Part shown: positions 46,175-55,784 of the stretch, piece by piece
How the letters are laid out: the number at the start of each line of letters is the position of its first letter
How positions within the stretch are numbered: the first letter of the stretch is position 1
The notes under the pieces: model-generated
What the model was told of the DNA's origin: nothing
The model's database searches: none
Seen by the model: the letters and a program-made list of their open reading frames with translations, nothing else
Source: Sphingomonas sp. Ag1
GTDB taxonomy: Bacteria; Pseudomonadota; Alphaproteobacteria; Sphingomonadales; Sphingomonadaceae
DNA: 64,000 bases
Reading direction: 5' to 3'
Assembly: GCF_000980895.1 (NCBI RefSeq)
Contig: NZ_LAZX01000083.1
Span: 23,509 to 87,508, forward strand
Position numbers and translations under genes: made by a program

Positions 46175-46182
46175 GCCGGTGT

Positions 46183-48780
46183 TTATTCCGCCGCGGCTTC
46201 CTTCTTGGCGGCCGTCTTCTTGGCGCCCGTCTTCGCGGCCGGTGCCTTCTTTGCGGCCGCGGTCTTCGGGGCGGCGGCTTTCTTGGGTGCGGCCTTTTTG
46301 GCGGGCGCCTTCTTCTTGGCCTTGCCCTTGCTCGGCATGGCGGCGCGCGCGTCGATGAGCTGCGCGGCCTCCTCCAGCGTCAGTGCATCGGGCGCGATCG
46401 TCTTGGGCAGAGTGGCGTTGGTTTCGCCGTCGGTGACATAGGGGCCGTAGCGGCCCTCCATGAGCTTCAGCTCCGCCTCGGTGCGCGGATGCTTGCCCAG
46501 CACCTTGAGCGGTTCGCGCGAGCCGCGCTGGGGGCGGCCGCCGCCGGCGGCGGCCTCCGCGAGCTTCACCACGGCAGCGTTCATGCCGGTTTCGAACACG
46601 TCGGCGGTGCTCTGCAACCGGGCGTACTTCCCGTCATGCTGCAGATAGGGGCCGTAGCGGCCGATCGAGGCGACGATGTCCTTGCCCGTTTCGGGGTGCT
46701 GGCCGATCGTGCGCGGCAGGCTGAGGAGCTTCAGCGCCATTTCCAGATCGAGCTCGCCGACATCCTTGGGAATCGAGGCGCGCTTGGCGTCCTTGCCCTC
46801 GCCGAGCTGGATATACGGGCCAAAGCGCCCCGACTTGCGCTCGACAGGAAGGCCGGTTTCCGGATCATGGCCGAGCTGCTCGGGCTCACCGCTGTCGCCG
46901 GCCTCGGCACCCGCCTGCGCGAAGCGGCGGGTGTATTTGCACTCGGGATAGTTGGAGCAGGCGATGAACGCGCCGAAGCGGCCGCCGCGCAGCGCGAGCC
47001 GGCCATTGCCGCAATTGGGGCACAGCCGTGCATCGCTGCCGTCCGCGCGATCGGGGAAGAGATAGGGCGCGAGGAAGGCGTCGAGCTGTTCGGTGACTTC
47101 GCTCGGCTTGAACTCCATCACCTCGGCGGTGCGCGGCTTGAAATCGCGCCAGAAGCTTTCGAGCACCGCCTGCCATTGCGCGCGGCCGCCCGAGACGTCG
47201 TCCAGCTCCTCCTCAAGCTCGGCGGTGTAATCATAGCCGACATAGCGTTCGAAGAAGCGTTCGAGGAACGCCGTCACGAGCCGCCCGCTCTCCTCGGCGA
47301 AGAAGCGGTTCTTCTCGACGCGGACGTAGGCGCGATCCTTCAGCGTCTTGATGATCGAGGCGTAGGTCGAGGGGCGGCCGATGCCGAGCTCTTCCATGCG
47401 CTTGACCAGCGAGGCTTCGGAGAAGCGCGGCGGCGGCTGGGTGAAATGCTGTTCGGCGTCGACCGACTTCTTGGCCGGGGAATCGCCGTCGCGCATCCGC
47501 GGCAGGCGCTTCGCATCCTCGTCCGCGCTATCGTCCTGCCCCTCTTCGTAGAGCGCGAGATAGCCGGGGAAGAGCACGACCTGGCCGGTCGCGCGCAGCA
47601 CGTTGCGTCCCGTCCCGTCGGCCATGTCGACGGTGGTGCGCTCCATCCGCGCCGAGGCCATCTGGCTGGCGAGCGCGCGCTTCCAGACGAGGTCGTAGAG
47701 GCGGGCATGGTCGCCCGAGCCGACGCGATCGCGGCCGAAGTCCGTGGGGCGGATCGCCTCGTGCGCTTCCTGCGCGTTCTTGGCCTTGGTCTGATACTGC
47801 CGCGGCTTGTCGGGGACGTAGCTCGCGTCATAGCGATTGGCGATCGCGCCGCGTGCGGCATCAATGGCGCTGCCGTCCATCTGCACGCCGTCGGTACGCA
47901 TGTAAGTAATCGCGCCATCCTCGTAGAGCTGCTGCGCGATCCGCATCGTGTGATCGGCGGAGAAGCCGAGCTTGCGCGCTGCCTCCTGCTGCAACGTCGA
48001 GGTGGTGAAGGGCGGCGGCGGGTTGCGCGTCGCGGGCTTGGTTTCGACCCGCTCGACGGTGAAGCGGCCGGCCTCGACCGCGGCCTTGGCCTTCAGCGCG
48101 TCGCCCTCATTGCCGATCGACAGGCGATCGAGCTTCTTGCCGTCCCATTGCACGAGGCGGGCGGTGAAGGGGGTGCCGTCCTGCTCCATGGCGGCAGTGA
48201 CCGACCAATATTCCTGCGCACGAAACGCCTCGATCTCACGCTCGCGATCGACGATCAGGCGAAGCGCGACCGACTGGACGCGGCCGGCGGACTTGGCGCC
48301 GGGCAGCTTGCGCCACAGCACCGGCGAGAGCGTGAAGCCGACGAGGTAATCGAGCGCGCGGCGCGCACGATACGCATCGATCAGGTCGGTATCGAGCTCA
48401 CGCGGGTTCGCCATCGCCTGAGTCACCGCGGGCTTGGTGATGGCGTTGAAGGTGACGCGGTCGACCTTCTTGGGCAGCGCCTTGCGCTTCGCCAGCACTT
48501 CCTGGACGTGCCAGCTGATCGCCTCCCCCTCTCGATCAGGGTCGGTGGCGAGGATCAGGCGGTCGGCATCCTTGGCGAGATCGGCGATCGCCTTCAGCTG
48601 CTTGGCCTTGTCGGCGTAATTTTCCCATTCCATCGCAAAGCCGGCGTCGGGATCGACCGAGCCGTCCTTCGCCGGCAGATCGCGGACATGGCCGTAGCTC
48701 GCGAGAACGCGAAAATCGGAGCCGAGGTATTTTTCGATGGTCTTCGCCTTTGCGGGCGATTCGACAATTACAAGCTGCAT
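46183..48780 (-). CDS. topA: DNA topoisomerase I
   Basis: The protein has 865 residues. It relaxes negatively supercoiled DNA. The Toprim domain starts at MQLVIVESPAKAKTIEKYL with the acidic DPDREGEAISWH, and the active-site Tyr is Tyr293 in ITYMRTDG. C-terminal zinc-finger and topo-C repeats are present (CPNCGNGRLALRGGRFGAFIACSNYPEC, then three RYGPY-type repeats such as GRYGPYLQ). The last ~50 residues are a Lys/Ala-rich tail, common in alphaproteobacterial and actinobacterial TopA and probably DNA-binding. Confidence 0.97.
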   Translation of the reverse strand: MQLVIVESPAKAKTIEKYLGSDFRVLASYGHVRDLPAKDGSVDPDAGFAMEWENYADKAKQLKAIADLAKDADRLILATDPDREGEAISWHVQEVLAKRKALPKKVDRVTFNAITKPAVTQAMANPRELDTDLIDAYRARRALDYLVGFTLSPVLWRKLPGAKSAGRVQSVALRLIVDREREIEAFRAQEYWSVTAAMEQDGTPFTARLVQWDGKKLDRLSIGNEGDALKAKAAVEAGRFTVERVETKPATRNPPPPFTTSTLQQEAARKLGFSADHTMRIAQQLYEDGAITYMRTDGVQMDGSAIDAARGAIANRYDASYVPDKPRQYQTKAKNAQEAHEAIRPTDFGRDRVGSGDHARLYDLVWKRALASQMASARMERTTVDMADGTGRNVLRATGQVVLFPGYLALYEEGQDDSADEDAKRLPRMRDGDSPAKKSVDAEQHFTQPPPRFSEASLVKRMEELGIGRPSTYASIIKTLKDRAYVRVEKNRFFAEESGRLVTAFLERFFERYVGYDYTAELEEELDDVSGGRAQWQAVLESFWRDFKPRTAEVMEFKPSEVTEQLDAFLAPYLFPDRADGSDARLCPNCGNGRLALRGGRFGAFIACSNYPECKYTRRFAQAGAEAGDSGEPEQLGHDPETGLPVERKSGRFGPYIQLGEGKDAKRASIPKDVGELDLEMALKLLSLPRTIGQHPETGKDIVASIGRYGPYLQHDGKYARLQSTADVFETGMNAAVVKLAEAAAGGGRPQRGSREPLKVLGKHPRTEAELKLMEGRYGPYVTDGETNATLPKTIAPDALTLEEAAQLIDARAAMPSKGKAKKKAPAKKAAPKKAAAPKTAAAKKAPAAKTGAKKTAAKKEAAAE

Positions 48781-48863
48781 TGGCGCCTAACTAGTGATCC
48801 TCACACGTATGCGCGAGGGTGGAGAGCGCCGGCCCCCGCCGTCAAGCCGGCGTTCTCCCTATT

Positions 48864-49244
48864 TCAGGCGCGGTGGATTGGTATGGCACGCCAGGCGAGG
48901 AAGAAGCCGAGGCCGAGGAGAAGGTCGATCGCGCCGAACAGCAGCACGGGCGCCGGCACCTTGCCGTTGGCGAAGAGCAGGAGCGCGGGCACGCCGAACG
49001 CGAGCTTTTCCGCCACCGAGGGCAGCATCAGCGGGCGGTAGCGGACGGGATCGCCGGCAATCACCCAGAAGACGAGCTGGAAGGCGGCGGCGGTGCCGAT
49101 GAAGCCATAGGCCACCAGCTCCGCGCCCGCCGGCTGCGGCAGGAGATATTGCGGCAGCAGCGCGACGAGGCCGAAGATTGCCGCGCCGCGGAACCACCAG
49201 GATATCCAGCGCGGTACGCCCGCCGCCGCGATGCCGCCGGCCAT
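48864..49244 (-). CDS. Small polytopic membrane protein of unknown function
   Basis: The protein has 126 residues with four hydrophobic segments (AAIFGLVALLPQYLL, GFIGTAAAFQLVFWVIAG, LAFGVPALLLFANG and VLLFGAIDLLLGLGFFLAW). No family is recognised with confidence. Its start overlaps the P450 stop (ATGA at 49244), so it is probably translated with it and might help lipophilic substrate handling, which is inference only. Confidence 0.75.
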   Translation of the reverse strand: MAGGIAAAGVPRWISWWFRGAAIFGLVALLPQYLLPQPAGAELVAYGFIGTAAAFQLVFWVIAGDPVRYRPLMLPSVAEKLAFGVPALLLFANGKVPAPVLLFGAIDLLLGLGFFLAWRAIPIHRA

Positions 49245-50599
49245 CAGGCGGCCTGCGCGGCGCGTTCGGGGGTGAATTCCACCTCCAACCGGCGGACGGC
49301 GTGGACGAAATTGTTGGGCGCGATGTCCATGTCGCCGGTCCAGCGGATGTCGGGGAAGCGGGCGAAGATCTGGCGGTACGCTTCCTCCAGCTGCAACTGC
49401 GCGGTCATGCGGCCGATGCAGATGTGCGGGCCGTGGCCGAAGGCGATGTTCTTTTCGGCATTGGCGCGGGTGATGTCGAAGCGGTCGGGATCGGGGAACA
49501 TCTTCGGGTCACGGTTGGCCGCGCCGTAATACATGATGACCTTTTCGCCCTCGGCGATCCTCTGCCCTTCGATCTCGGTATCGCGGGTCGCGGTGCGGCG
49601 CATGTAGATGACCGGCGAGACCATGCGGGTGATCTCGTGCACGGCGTTGGTCAGCAGGCTGCCGTCGGCCTGAAGCCGCTGCTTTTCGGCCGGATTTTCG
49701 GTGAACAGCTTCATCGCGCCGGAGATTGAGTTGCGCGTCGTGTCATTGCCGGCGAACACGATCAGCAGCCACGCGCCGTCGAGATAGGGATCGGGCAGCG
49801 GATCGCCCTCCACCATGGCATTGGCGATCGCGCTCATCAGGTCCGGCTGCGGATCGGCGCGGCGCTTGGCCAGCATGTGGCGGCCGTATTCGAACATCTC
49901 GGCGATGTTCTTGTTGAACATCTCGATGAAGGCGAGGATCTGCGGGCTGAGCTCGCCCCCGCTGGCGATCTGCTGCGCCTGTTCGGTCGCGACCTGCTGC
50001 GCCATTTCGAGGAAGTGGATCCAGCCGATGAAGCGCTCGCGGTCGGCCTCCGGCACGCCGAGCATTTCGCACAGGGTGAAGATCGGCAAGCGTTGCGAGA
50101 ATTTCTCGACTAGGTCGCATTTGCCGAGCGGGGCCATCGTGTCGAGCAGGCGGGTGACCTCGGCCGAGACGCGGGCGCGCAGCCCCTTCATGTAGCTGGC
50201 GGTGAAATAGGGCATGTGCTCGCGGCGCAGCTCCCGGTGGGGGCGGCCGTCGAGGTTGATCATCGAGTTGGTCGAGGCGGAGAAGAGCACCGGGTGACGC
50301 GTTTCCTGCGGGCCGAGCGCCATCAGGATGCCGCCCTTCTCGCTGCTGAACGTCTCCGGATCGCCGTTGACGCGCTTCACGCCATCATAGCTGGTCACCG
50401 CCCAGAAGCCGATGCCGTTGCCCGGCATCGGATGCCACATCACCGGCGCTTCCTCGCGCATGCGGCGGAAATCGTCCCACGGCTGGCCGGCGGTGAAGCG
50501 CTTGATGTCGATGAGGTCTGCGCCGGGGATCGTCGGATATGCCTGGTCGAAGGTCGGGCCCTGCCGGCCCTCGATGATGTGATCGCTGACGAGATGCAT
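49244..50599 (-). CDS. Cytochrome P450
   Basis: The protein has 451 residues from ATG 50599 (upstream frame to 50671 unlikely). The heme-ligand loop FGHGPHICIG places the proximal Cys as Cys394, the I-helix oxygen-activation motif is AGNDTT, and the K-helix ExxR is in EITRMVSP. It is a soluble bacterial P450 resembling steroid/terpene hydroxylases of the CYP125/142-like range, but substrate assignment is not possible. No ferredoxin gene adjoins it; a GST gene lies immediately upstream and a small membrane protein downstream. Confidence 0.94.
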   Translation of the reverse strand: MHLVSDHIIEGRQGPTFDQAYPTIPGADLIDIKRFTAGQPWDDFRRMREEAPVMWHPMPGNGIGFWAVTSYDGVKRVNGDPETFSSEKGGILMALGPQETRHPVLFSASTNSMINLDGRPHRELRREHMPYFTASYMKGLRARVSAEVTRLLDTMAPLGKCDLVEKFSQRLPIFTLCEMLGVPEADRERFIGWIHFLEMAQQVATEQAQQIASGGELSPQILAFIEMFNKNIAEMFEYGRHMLAKRRADPQPDLMSAIANAMVEGDPLPDPYLDGAWLLIVFAGNDTTRNSISGAMKLFTENPAEKQRLQADGSLLTNAVHEITRMVSPVIYMRRTATRDTEIEGQRIAEGEKVIMYYGAANRDPKMFPDPDRFDITRANAEKNIAFGHGPHICIGRMTAQLQLEEAYRQIFARFPDIRWTGDMDIAPNNFVHAVRRLEVEFTPERAAQAA

Positions 50600-50630
50600 G
50601 GTCGGTCTTCTCTGGCTGGCGGAGGGAGGG

Positions 50631-51425
50631 TCAGGTGAGATCGGGGGAGAAGCGGATATTGCCGCGGGCAAGGCCCTGGGTGACGACCTCCAGCCCGCCG
50701 GACTTCACCATCCATTCGAGCCGGTGGTCGCGATATTCGCGCTTGAAGAGGCCCTGTTCGAGGAGCTTCGCGACATCGCCCATGCCGCCGGTGGAGGCGG
50801 TCGCCGCGGCATCGGCCACGGTGTCGCGCACCGACGGGCGATCATTGGCGCGGGCGAGCCAGTCGGCGAGCCTCGACCCCGGCGCCGGCGGCACGCCGTG
50901 GCCGGCGGAGCCGTTGAGGTAGGGCACGACGCTGAGGTCGCCCCAGCCGAAGCTGCCGCCGTTGAACCAGGGGCGATCGCCGAGCGCGCGTTCGAGCCAG
51001 GCGTGATAGCCGCGGATCTGCTCGGCTGCCTTGGTGGCGAGGCTTTCGCCCAGCGGACCCTCGGCGCGGCGGAACCAGCGCAATTCGCTGAGGCCCCAGT
51101 TCACCGCTTCGAGATGGGTGTCGACCACCTCCTCGATCATCCGCACGCGGGCGCGATCGGCGGGGGTGGCGGGGAGCAGCGCCGGGTCGGGCCAGTAATC
51201 CTCGATATATTCGAGGATGATGGTCGAATCGAAGATGGCGGTGCCGTCATGGAGCAGCGCGGGCACCTCCGCCCGCGGATTGGCGGCGAGGAAATCCCCT
51301 GCCGCGCCGCCGACGCCGATCCCGCCGGGCACCGCCGTTTCGAAGGGCACGCCCTTTTCGCGCAGCGCGATCTTCACCTTCTGCGCGTACGGCGACAGCG
51401 GGTGATCCCACAAAGTGACGGTCAT
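50631..51425 (-). CDS. Glutathione S-transferase family protein
   Basis: The protein has 264 residues. The N-terminal thioredoxin-like domain starts LWDHPLSPYAQKVKIALREKGVPFE with the Ser/Tyr position near residue 11-13, and PALLHDGTAIFDSTIILEYIE carries the glutathione-binding D-S motif. The all-helical C-terminal domain contains GWGDLSVVPYL (N-cap-type motif). A C-terminal extension of about 40 residues is longer than usual. It is probably co-transcribed with the P450 gene 31 bases downstream. Confidence 0.87.
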   Translation of the reverse strand: MTVTLWDHPLSPYAQKVKIALREKGVPFETAVPGGIGVGGAAGDFLAANPRAEVPALLHDGTAIFDSTIILEYIEDYWPDPALLPATPADRARVRMIEEVVDTHLEAVNWGLSELRWFRRAEGPLGESLATKAAEQIRGYHAWLERALGDRPWFNGGSFGWGDLSVVPYLNGSAGHGVPPAPGSRLADWLARANDRPSVRDTVADAAATASTGGMGDVAKLLEQGLFKREYRDHRLEWMVKSGGLEVVTQGLARGNIRFSPDLT

Positions 51426-51504
51426 GCCGCACCCTCCCCATAACTTTTGTTGTGGAAGAGGCTATGCGGCAGCGACGGACAAATCCAGTCCTATTTCGCT
51501 ACTT

Positions 51505-51954
51505 TCACTTGTGTCGGCGACGGCGCCTGCGGAAGCTGGACCGCGCGATCCAGATGCCGATCGCGAGCAGGGCGATCGGGGTGAGCCAGAGCGGCAGGGT
51601 GACCGCGCTCATCGGCGGATCATAGGTCACGTAATCGCCGTAGCGGGCGACCAGCCAGTCGCGGACCTGCGTGGCATTGTCGCCGGCGGCGATCCGCTGG
51701 CGCACCAGGCTGCGCATGTCGCCGGCCATGTCGGCGTCGCTGTCGGCGATCGACTGACCCTGACAGACGAGGCAGCGCAAGGTTTCCATCAGCGCCTTCG
51801 CCTCCGCCTCCTTGGCGGGATCGCGCAGCTGGACGTTGGCGTAATCGGCCGGCGGACGCGTCTGCGCAGTCGCGGGGCTGGCGAGCGCGAGCAGGCTGGC
51901 AGCGAGGGCGGCGAGCATGCGGGGCAGAAGCGCGCTCACCGGGCGTTGCGCCAT
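51505..51954 (-). CDS. ccmH: Cytochrome c maturation protein CcmH
   Basis: The protein has 149 residues. A signal-like hydrophobic N-terminus (ALAASLLALASPATA) leads to the periplasmic heme-handling motif LR-C61-LV-C64-QGQSIADSDADMAGDMR, and a C-terminal membrane helix (LPLWLTPIALLAIGIWIA) follows. It reduces or presents apocytochrome c CxxCH cysteines for heme attachment. Its start overlaps the end of ccmG by 19 bases. The TPR-containing CcmI-like half is not fused. Confidence 0.95.
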   Translation of the reverse strand: MAQRPVSALLPRMLAALAASLLALASPATAQTRPPADYANVQLRDPAKEAEAKALMETLRCLVCQGQSIADSDADMAGDMRSLVRQRIAAGDNATQVRDWLVARYGDYVTYDPPMSAVTLPLWLTPIALLAIGIWIARSSFRRRRRRHK

Positions 51955-52463
51955 GCCTCGGCCAGCGCGGCCACGTCATCGTCGCGGATGTCGCCGACAT
52001 GCTGCTTCACCACCACGCCCTTCCCGTCGATCACGAAGGTTTCCGGCACGCCGGAGGAGCCGAGCGAGAGCTGCACCTGGCTATCTCGATCATCGCCGAT
52101 CCGCTGATAAGGGTCACCGTGGCGGGCGAGGAAGGTTGCGATGGCGGGGCCGGTGTCGCGGATCGCGACGGCGTCGATCGGAATGCCCATCGCCTTCAGC
52201 TTCATCAGCTGCGGCGCCTCCGCGATGCAGGGCACGCACCAGCTGGCGAAGATGTTGAGGAGGCGCGGCTGGCCGGTCCTGAGATCAGCGGGCGCGAGGC
52301 CGGGCTTGCCCGGGACGATCGGCGGCAGGGTGATGTCGGGCACGGGCTTTCCCACCATCGCCGAATAGACCGTCCGGTCGCTCGGCCGACGCAGCTCACG
52401 TACGGCGAAGCCGGCGAGGACGAGGAACACGACGAGCGGGAGCCAGAGGAGCCAGCGCTTCAT
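51936..52463 (-). CDS. ccmG: Thiol:disulfide interchange protein CcmG (DsbE)
   Basis: The protein has 175 residues from ATG 52463. One N-terminal membrane helix (WLLWLPLVVFLVLAGFAV) anchors a periplasmic thioredoxin domain with active site W-C76-VP-C79 (FASWCVPCIAE) and the cis-Pro stretch SSGVPETFVID. It supplies electrons to the cytochrome c maturation pathway. Its start overlaps the ccmF stop by four bases (ATGA at 52460-52463). Confidence 0.96.
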   Translation of the reverse strand: MKRWLLWLPLVVFLVLAGFAVRELRRPSDRTVYSAMVGKPVPDITLPPIVPGKPGLAPADLRTGQPRLLNIFASWCVPCIAEAPQLMKLKAMGIPIDAVAIRDTGPAIATFLARHGDPYQRIGDDRDSQVQLSLGSSGVPETFVIDGKGVVVKQHVGDIRDDDVAALAEAWRNAR

Positions 52464-54403
52464 GCCCAGGCGAGCGCCTCCGCCGCCTCGTCCGCGCGCT
52501 TCTTCTGCCGGCGATCGCGCAGCCAGTGGCCGAGGATCGACAGCGCGCCGCCCAGCGCGATCAGCCCGCCGCCATACCAGATCAGCGTCACCCACGGTTT
52601 CCACCACAGCCGCAGCTGCCAGCGGCCCGCGCCATCGGGCTGGCCGATGACGGTGTAGAGCTGGCCGTCCGCGTTGGTGAGGATCGCGCTTTCGTTGGTG
52701 GTCGTCGGCGGGTTGGAGAAATAGCGCGATTGCGGGGCGAGGAAGGTGACCGGGCCGTCGCCGCGCTGCACCTCAAGCCGGGCCTCCAGCGCGGTCCAAT
52801 TGTCGCCGATCACCGGGCGGATACCGCGCAAGGTGACACGATAGGGGCCGACGCGCGCCGGCTCCCCGACGCCGGCGGCGACCAGCGTCTCGCGGGTATA
52901 GGCCGAGGACGCGGCCATGCCGACGAGGCTGACCGCGATGCCGAGATGGGCGACGACCATGCCATAGACGAACAGCGGCGTGCGGCGCAGGTTGCGGCCG
53001 AACAGCGGCGCGACGCTGGCCACCGCGAGCCCGGCGGCCAGCGCGATCGCGATCAGCGGCATGATGCCGATCCCGCCGCCGAACACGACCAGCGCCGCGG
53101 CGGTGAAGACGGTGGCGGCGATCGGCCAGGTCATCCGCTGCAGGAGCGCCTGCGCATCATCCTTGCGCCAGCGTAGCAGCGGCCCGACCGCCATGATCGC
53201 CACAAGGATGAGCGCGATCGGCCCGGCCGCCTTCTCGAAGAAGGGCGGGCCGACCGACAATTGCGTACCCATCGCGGCGGCGACGATCGGGTAGAAGGTG
53301 CCGATCAGGACGATGCCGAGGATGACCGAGAGGAGGAGGTTGTTGGCCACCAGGCTCCCCTCGCGGCTCAATAGCTCGAACGTATTGCCCGCGCGCACCA
53401 CACCGATACGCGTCGCGAAGAGCGCCAGCGCGCCGCCGATGTAGAGCGACAGCAGGATGAGGATGAACAGGCCGCGTTCGGGATCGACGGCAAAGGCGTG
53501 GACGCTCGTCAGAATGCCCGAGCGGACCAGGAACGTGCCGAGCATCGACATGGAGAAAGCGACCACCGCGAGCATCACCGTCCAGGCGCGCAGCCCATCG
53601 CGGGTGGCGAGCACGCTAACCGAATGGAGCAGAGCGGTTGCGGCAAGCCACGGCATCAGGGAGGCGTTCTCGACCGGATCCCAGAACCACCAGCCGCCCC
53701 AGCCGAGCTCATAATAGGCCCAATAGCTGCCCGCGGTGATGCCGATCGTCAGGAACACCCAGGCGGCGAGCACCCAGGGGCGCATCGCGCGGGCGAAGGT
53801 GGGGCCGACATCGCGGGTGACGAGCGCGCCGACCGCGAAGGAGAAGGCGACCGACAGGCCGACATAGCCGGCGTAGAGGGTCGGCGGGTGAAAGGCGAGG
53901 CCGGGGTCCTGCAGCAGCGGATTGAGCCCCTGACCGTCCGCCGGCGGATTGGCGAGCCGCGCGAAGGGGTTCGAGGCGAAAAGCAGGAAGGCGTAGAAGC
54001 CGAGCGCGATCAGCGCCTGCGCGCCGAGTGTCGCCGTCAGCGTGCGTTCGGCGAGGCGGCGTTCGAGCGCGGCGACCGCCGCGCCCGCCAGGCCGAGGAT
54101 GGTGACCCACAGGAGCATCGACCCCTCATGGTTCCCCCAGGCGCCGGCGAATTTGTAGAGCCACGGCTTGGCCGAATGGCTGTTCGCCACGACCAAGGCG
54201 ACCGACATGTCCGATTGGAGGAACACGCCGATCAGCGCGGCCATGGCGAGCAGCGACAGCCCGCCCTGGACGATCGCGACGGGGCGCACCGCCCTGGCGA
54301 GCGTATCGTCGCCGCGCTTCACCGCCAGCGCGGCGAGCAGCAATTGCATCGCCGCGAGCGCGGCGGCGAACCACAGGGCGGCGAGGCCGACTTCCGCCAT
54401 CAT
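52460..54403 (-). CDS. ccmF: Cytochrome c heme lyase subunit CcmF
   Basis: The protein has 647 residues with about fifteen membrane helices. The tryptophan-rich periplasmic heme site WGGWWFWDPVENASLMPW is diagnostic, and FAGAWGNHEGSMLLWV and LLLSVILGIVLIGTFYP are also conserved. CcmF ligates heme to apocytochrome c with CcmH/I. The genes ccmF-ccmG-ccmH form one overlapping unit; ccmE, which often precedes ccmF, is not seen upstream: the gap to the amidohydrolase is 88 bases. Confidence 0.97.
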   Translation of the reverse strand: MMAEVGLAALWFAAALAAMQLLLAALAVKRGDDTLARAVRPVAIVQGGLSLLAMAALIGVFLQSDMSVALVVANSHSAKPWLYKFAGAWGNHEGSMLLWVTILGLAGAAVAALERRLAERTLTATLGAQALIALGFYAFLLFASNPFARLANPPADGQGLNPLLQDPGLAFHPPTLYAGYVGLSVAFSFAVGALVTRDVGPTFARAMRPWVLAAWVFLTIGITAGSYWAYYELGWGGWWFWDPVENASLMPWLAATALLHSVSVLATRDGLRAWTVMLAVVAFSMSMLGTFLVRSGILTSVHAFAVDPERGLFILILLSLYIGGALALFATRIGVVRAGNTFELLSREGSLVANNLLLSVILGIVLIGTFYPIVAAAMGTQLSVGPPFFEKAAGPIALILVAIMAVGPLLRWRKDDAQALLQRMTWPIAATVFTAAALVVFGGGIGIMPLIAIALAAGLAVASVAPLFGRNLRRTPLFVYGMVVAHLGIAVSLVGMAASSAYTRETLVAAGVGEPARVGPYRVTLRGIRPVIGDNWTALEARLEVQRGDGPVTFLAPQSRYFSNPPTTTNESAILTNADGQLYTVIGQPDGAGRWQLRLWWKPWVTLIWYGGGLIALGGALSILGHWLRDRRQKKRADEAAEALAWA

Positions 54404-54491
54404 GCGGGCATGCCCGCTTCGCGTGTGGGGGCGCCCGCCGCGCGCGCGGGCGGGGCCACGATCATGTCAGCCACCGCCGCTCACCTGCTGC

Positions 54492-55784
54492 TCAGCGCTC
54501 ATAGGCCTTGGGCAATGCGCCTTCGGTCGGCACCAGATAGCGATCGCGCAGCTGCGACTGGCGCGAGCGCATCGGCTGGGGCTGGCCGTCGATCCACACT
54601 GCGGTCGGCGCGGAGGCAATCTCCAGCGGGTCGCCGTCCCACAGCACGACGTCGGCGCGGCGGCCGGCGCGCAGCGAGCCGAGTTCATTGTCCATGCCGA
54701 GCGCGGCCGCCGGGCCGGAGGTGATCGCGGCGAGCGCCTCGCCCCAGGTCAGGCCGGTGTGGCCGGGCACGCGGGTGATGGCGACGAGATTGCCGGCGTA
54801 CTGGCGCAGGTTATGCTCTCCGCCATTGTTGCCGGTCGAAGCGAGCGCGACCTGGACGCCGGCGGCGCGCATGCGGCCGACGTTGGATTCGGTCGCGCCG
54901 AGCGATTCGAACTGCGCCGGCAGATCGGCGAGCGCGGCGGCGATGACGGGGACGCGGGCGGCGGCGATCTCACGCGCGACCATCCACCCCTCGGTGACGC
55001 CGGTCAGCACCAGCTTCAGCTTGGGATACTCACGCGGGAGTGCCAGCACCGTCAGGATGTCGCTCGCACGTTCGACATGGACGACGAGCGGCACGCTGCC
55101 GTCGAGCACGCGCAGCAGCGCCTGCGCGTCGCCGCGCTTGACCATCGAATCCTTTTCGCGGCCACCGAAGGCGGCGGGGTTGCGGCGATAGTCCTCCGCC
55201 TGCGCCAGCGCATCGCGCAGCGCAGCATAGGCTGCCGGGCGGCTGCCGCCGGCGAGACGCCCGCCGGCTTCGCCAAGCTCGACGAACTGGAAGGCGCGCG
55301 GGCGGGTGACGGCATTGGGATCATTGCCGAGATCGATCACCGCGCCCTGGCCGGCGAAGATCGAGTTGGATGCCTCCGGCGCGACCAGTGCGCGGGTGAC
55401 GCCGCCCAATCGCTCGTTGGCGATCTTCACCTCGGCCGGGTTGATCGAGGTGGAGACATCGATCGCGGCGTTGAACGGTGCGGTGCGTGCGCCCGTGTCA
55501 TTGCTTTCGCGCACGCCGCCGGCATCGCTGATGCCGAGATCGCTGAAGCCGGCGATGAAGCCCGGCGCGACCCATTTGCCGCTGCCGTCGATCACCTGTG
55601 CGCCGGCAGGCACGGCCACGCCGCTGCCCGCGGCGACGATGCGGCCGTTCTGGAACACGACCGTGCCGTTTTCGACCGGTGCGCTGCCATCACCGACGGC
55701 GATCGTCGCATTGGTGATCGCCACGGTCTGCGCCGCGACCGGGCTCGCCAGCATCGTGGCGAGGAGGAGGAAAGCGCGCTTCAC
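54492..55784 (-). CDS. Amidohydrolase-like protein lacking the HxH metal motif
   Basis: The protein has 430 residues with signal peptide (LLLATMLASPVAAQT). The fold markers at both ends are those of imidazolonepropionase-like amidohydrolases: VIDGSGKWVAPGFI at the N-terminus and GSLRAGRRADVVLWDGDP at the C-terminus. However the segment after PGFI reads AGFSDLG instead of the D-x-H-x-H metal site, so it probably is not a normal metal-dependent hydrolase. It overlaps the paralogous gene upstream by four bases (ATGA at 55781), so a two-subunit or pseudo-enzyme/enzyme pair is likely. Confidence 0.85.
   Translation of the reverse strand: MKRAFLLLATMLASPVAAQTVAITNATIAVGDGSAPVENGTVVFQNGRIVAAGSGVAVPAGAQVIDGSGKWVAPGFIAGFSDLGISDAGGVRESNDTGARTAPFNAAIDVSTSINPAEVKIANERLGGVTRALVAPEASNSIFAGQGAVIDLGNDPNAVTRPRAFQFVELGEAGGRLAGGSRPAAYAALRDALAQAEDYRRNPAAFGGREKDSMVKRGDAQALLRVLDGSVPLVVHVERASDILTVLALPREYPKLKLVLTGVTEGWMVAREIAAARVPVIAAALADLPAQFESLGATESNVGRMRAAGVQVALASTGNNGGEHNLRQYAGNLVAITRVPGHTGLTWGEALAAITSGPAAALGMDNELGSLRAGRRADVVLWDGDPLEIASAPTAVWIDGQPQPMRSRQSQLRDRYLVPTEGALPKAYER

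Larger units (their letters stand above)
45353..46182. other. Gene-free 830-base interval between acyltransferase and topA
   Basis: No intact gene is supported in this very GC-rich stretch, although open frames are long by composition. It holds the degenerate tandem repeats described separately and a strong hairpin beside topA. Confidence 0.6.

Noticed and set aside
45905..46180. Independent small gene before topA
   Set aside because: Open frames there have no ribosome binding site or conserved character and overlap the degenerate repeat units.
54404..54491. Missing ccmE hidden between ccmF and the amidohydrolase
   Set aside because: The gap is only 88 bases and contains no CcmE-like sequence.
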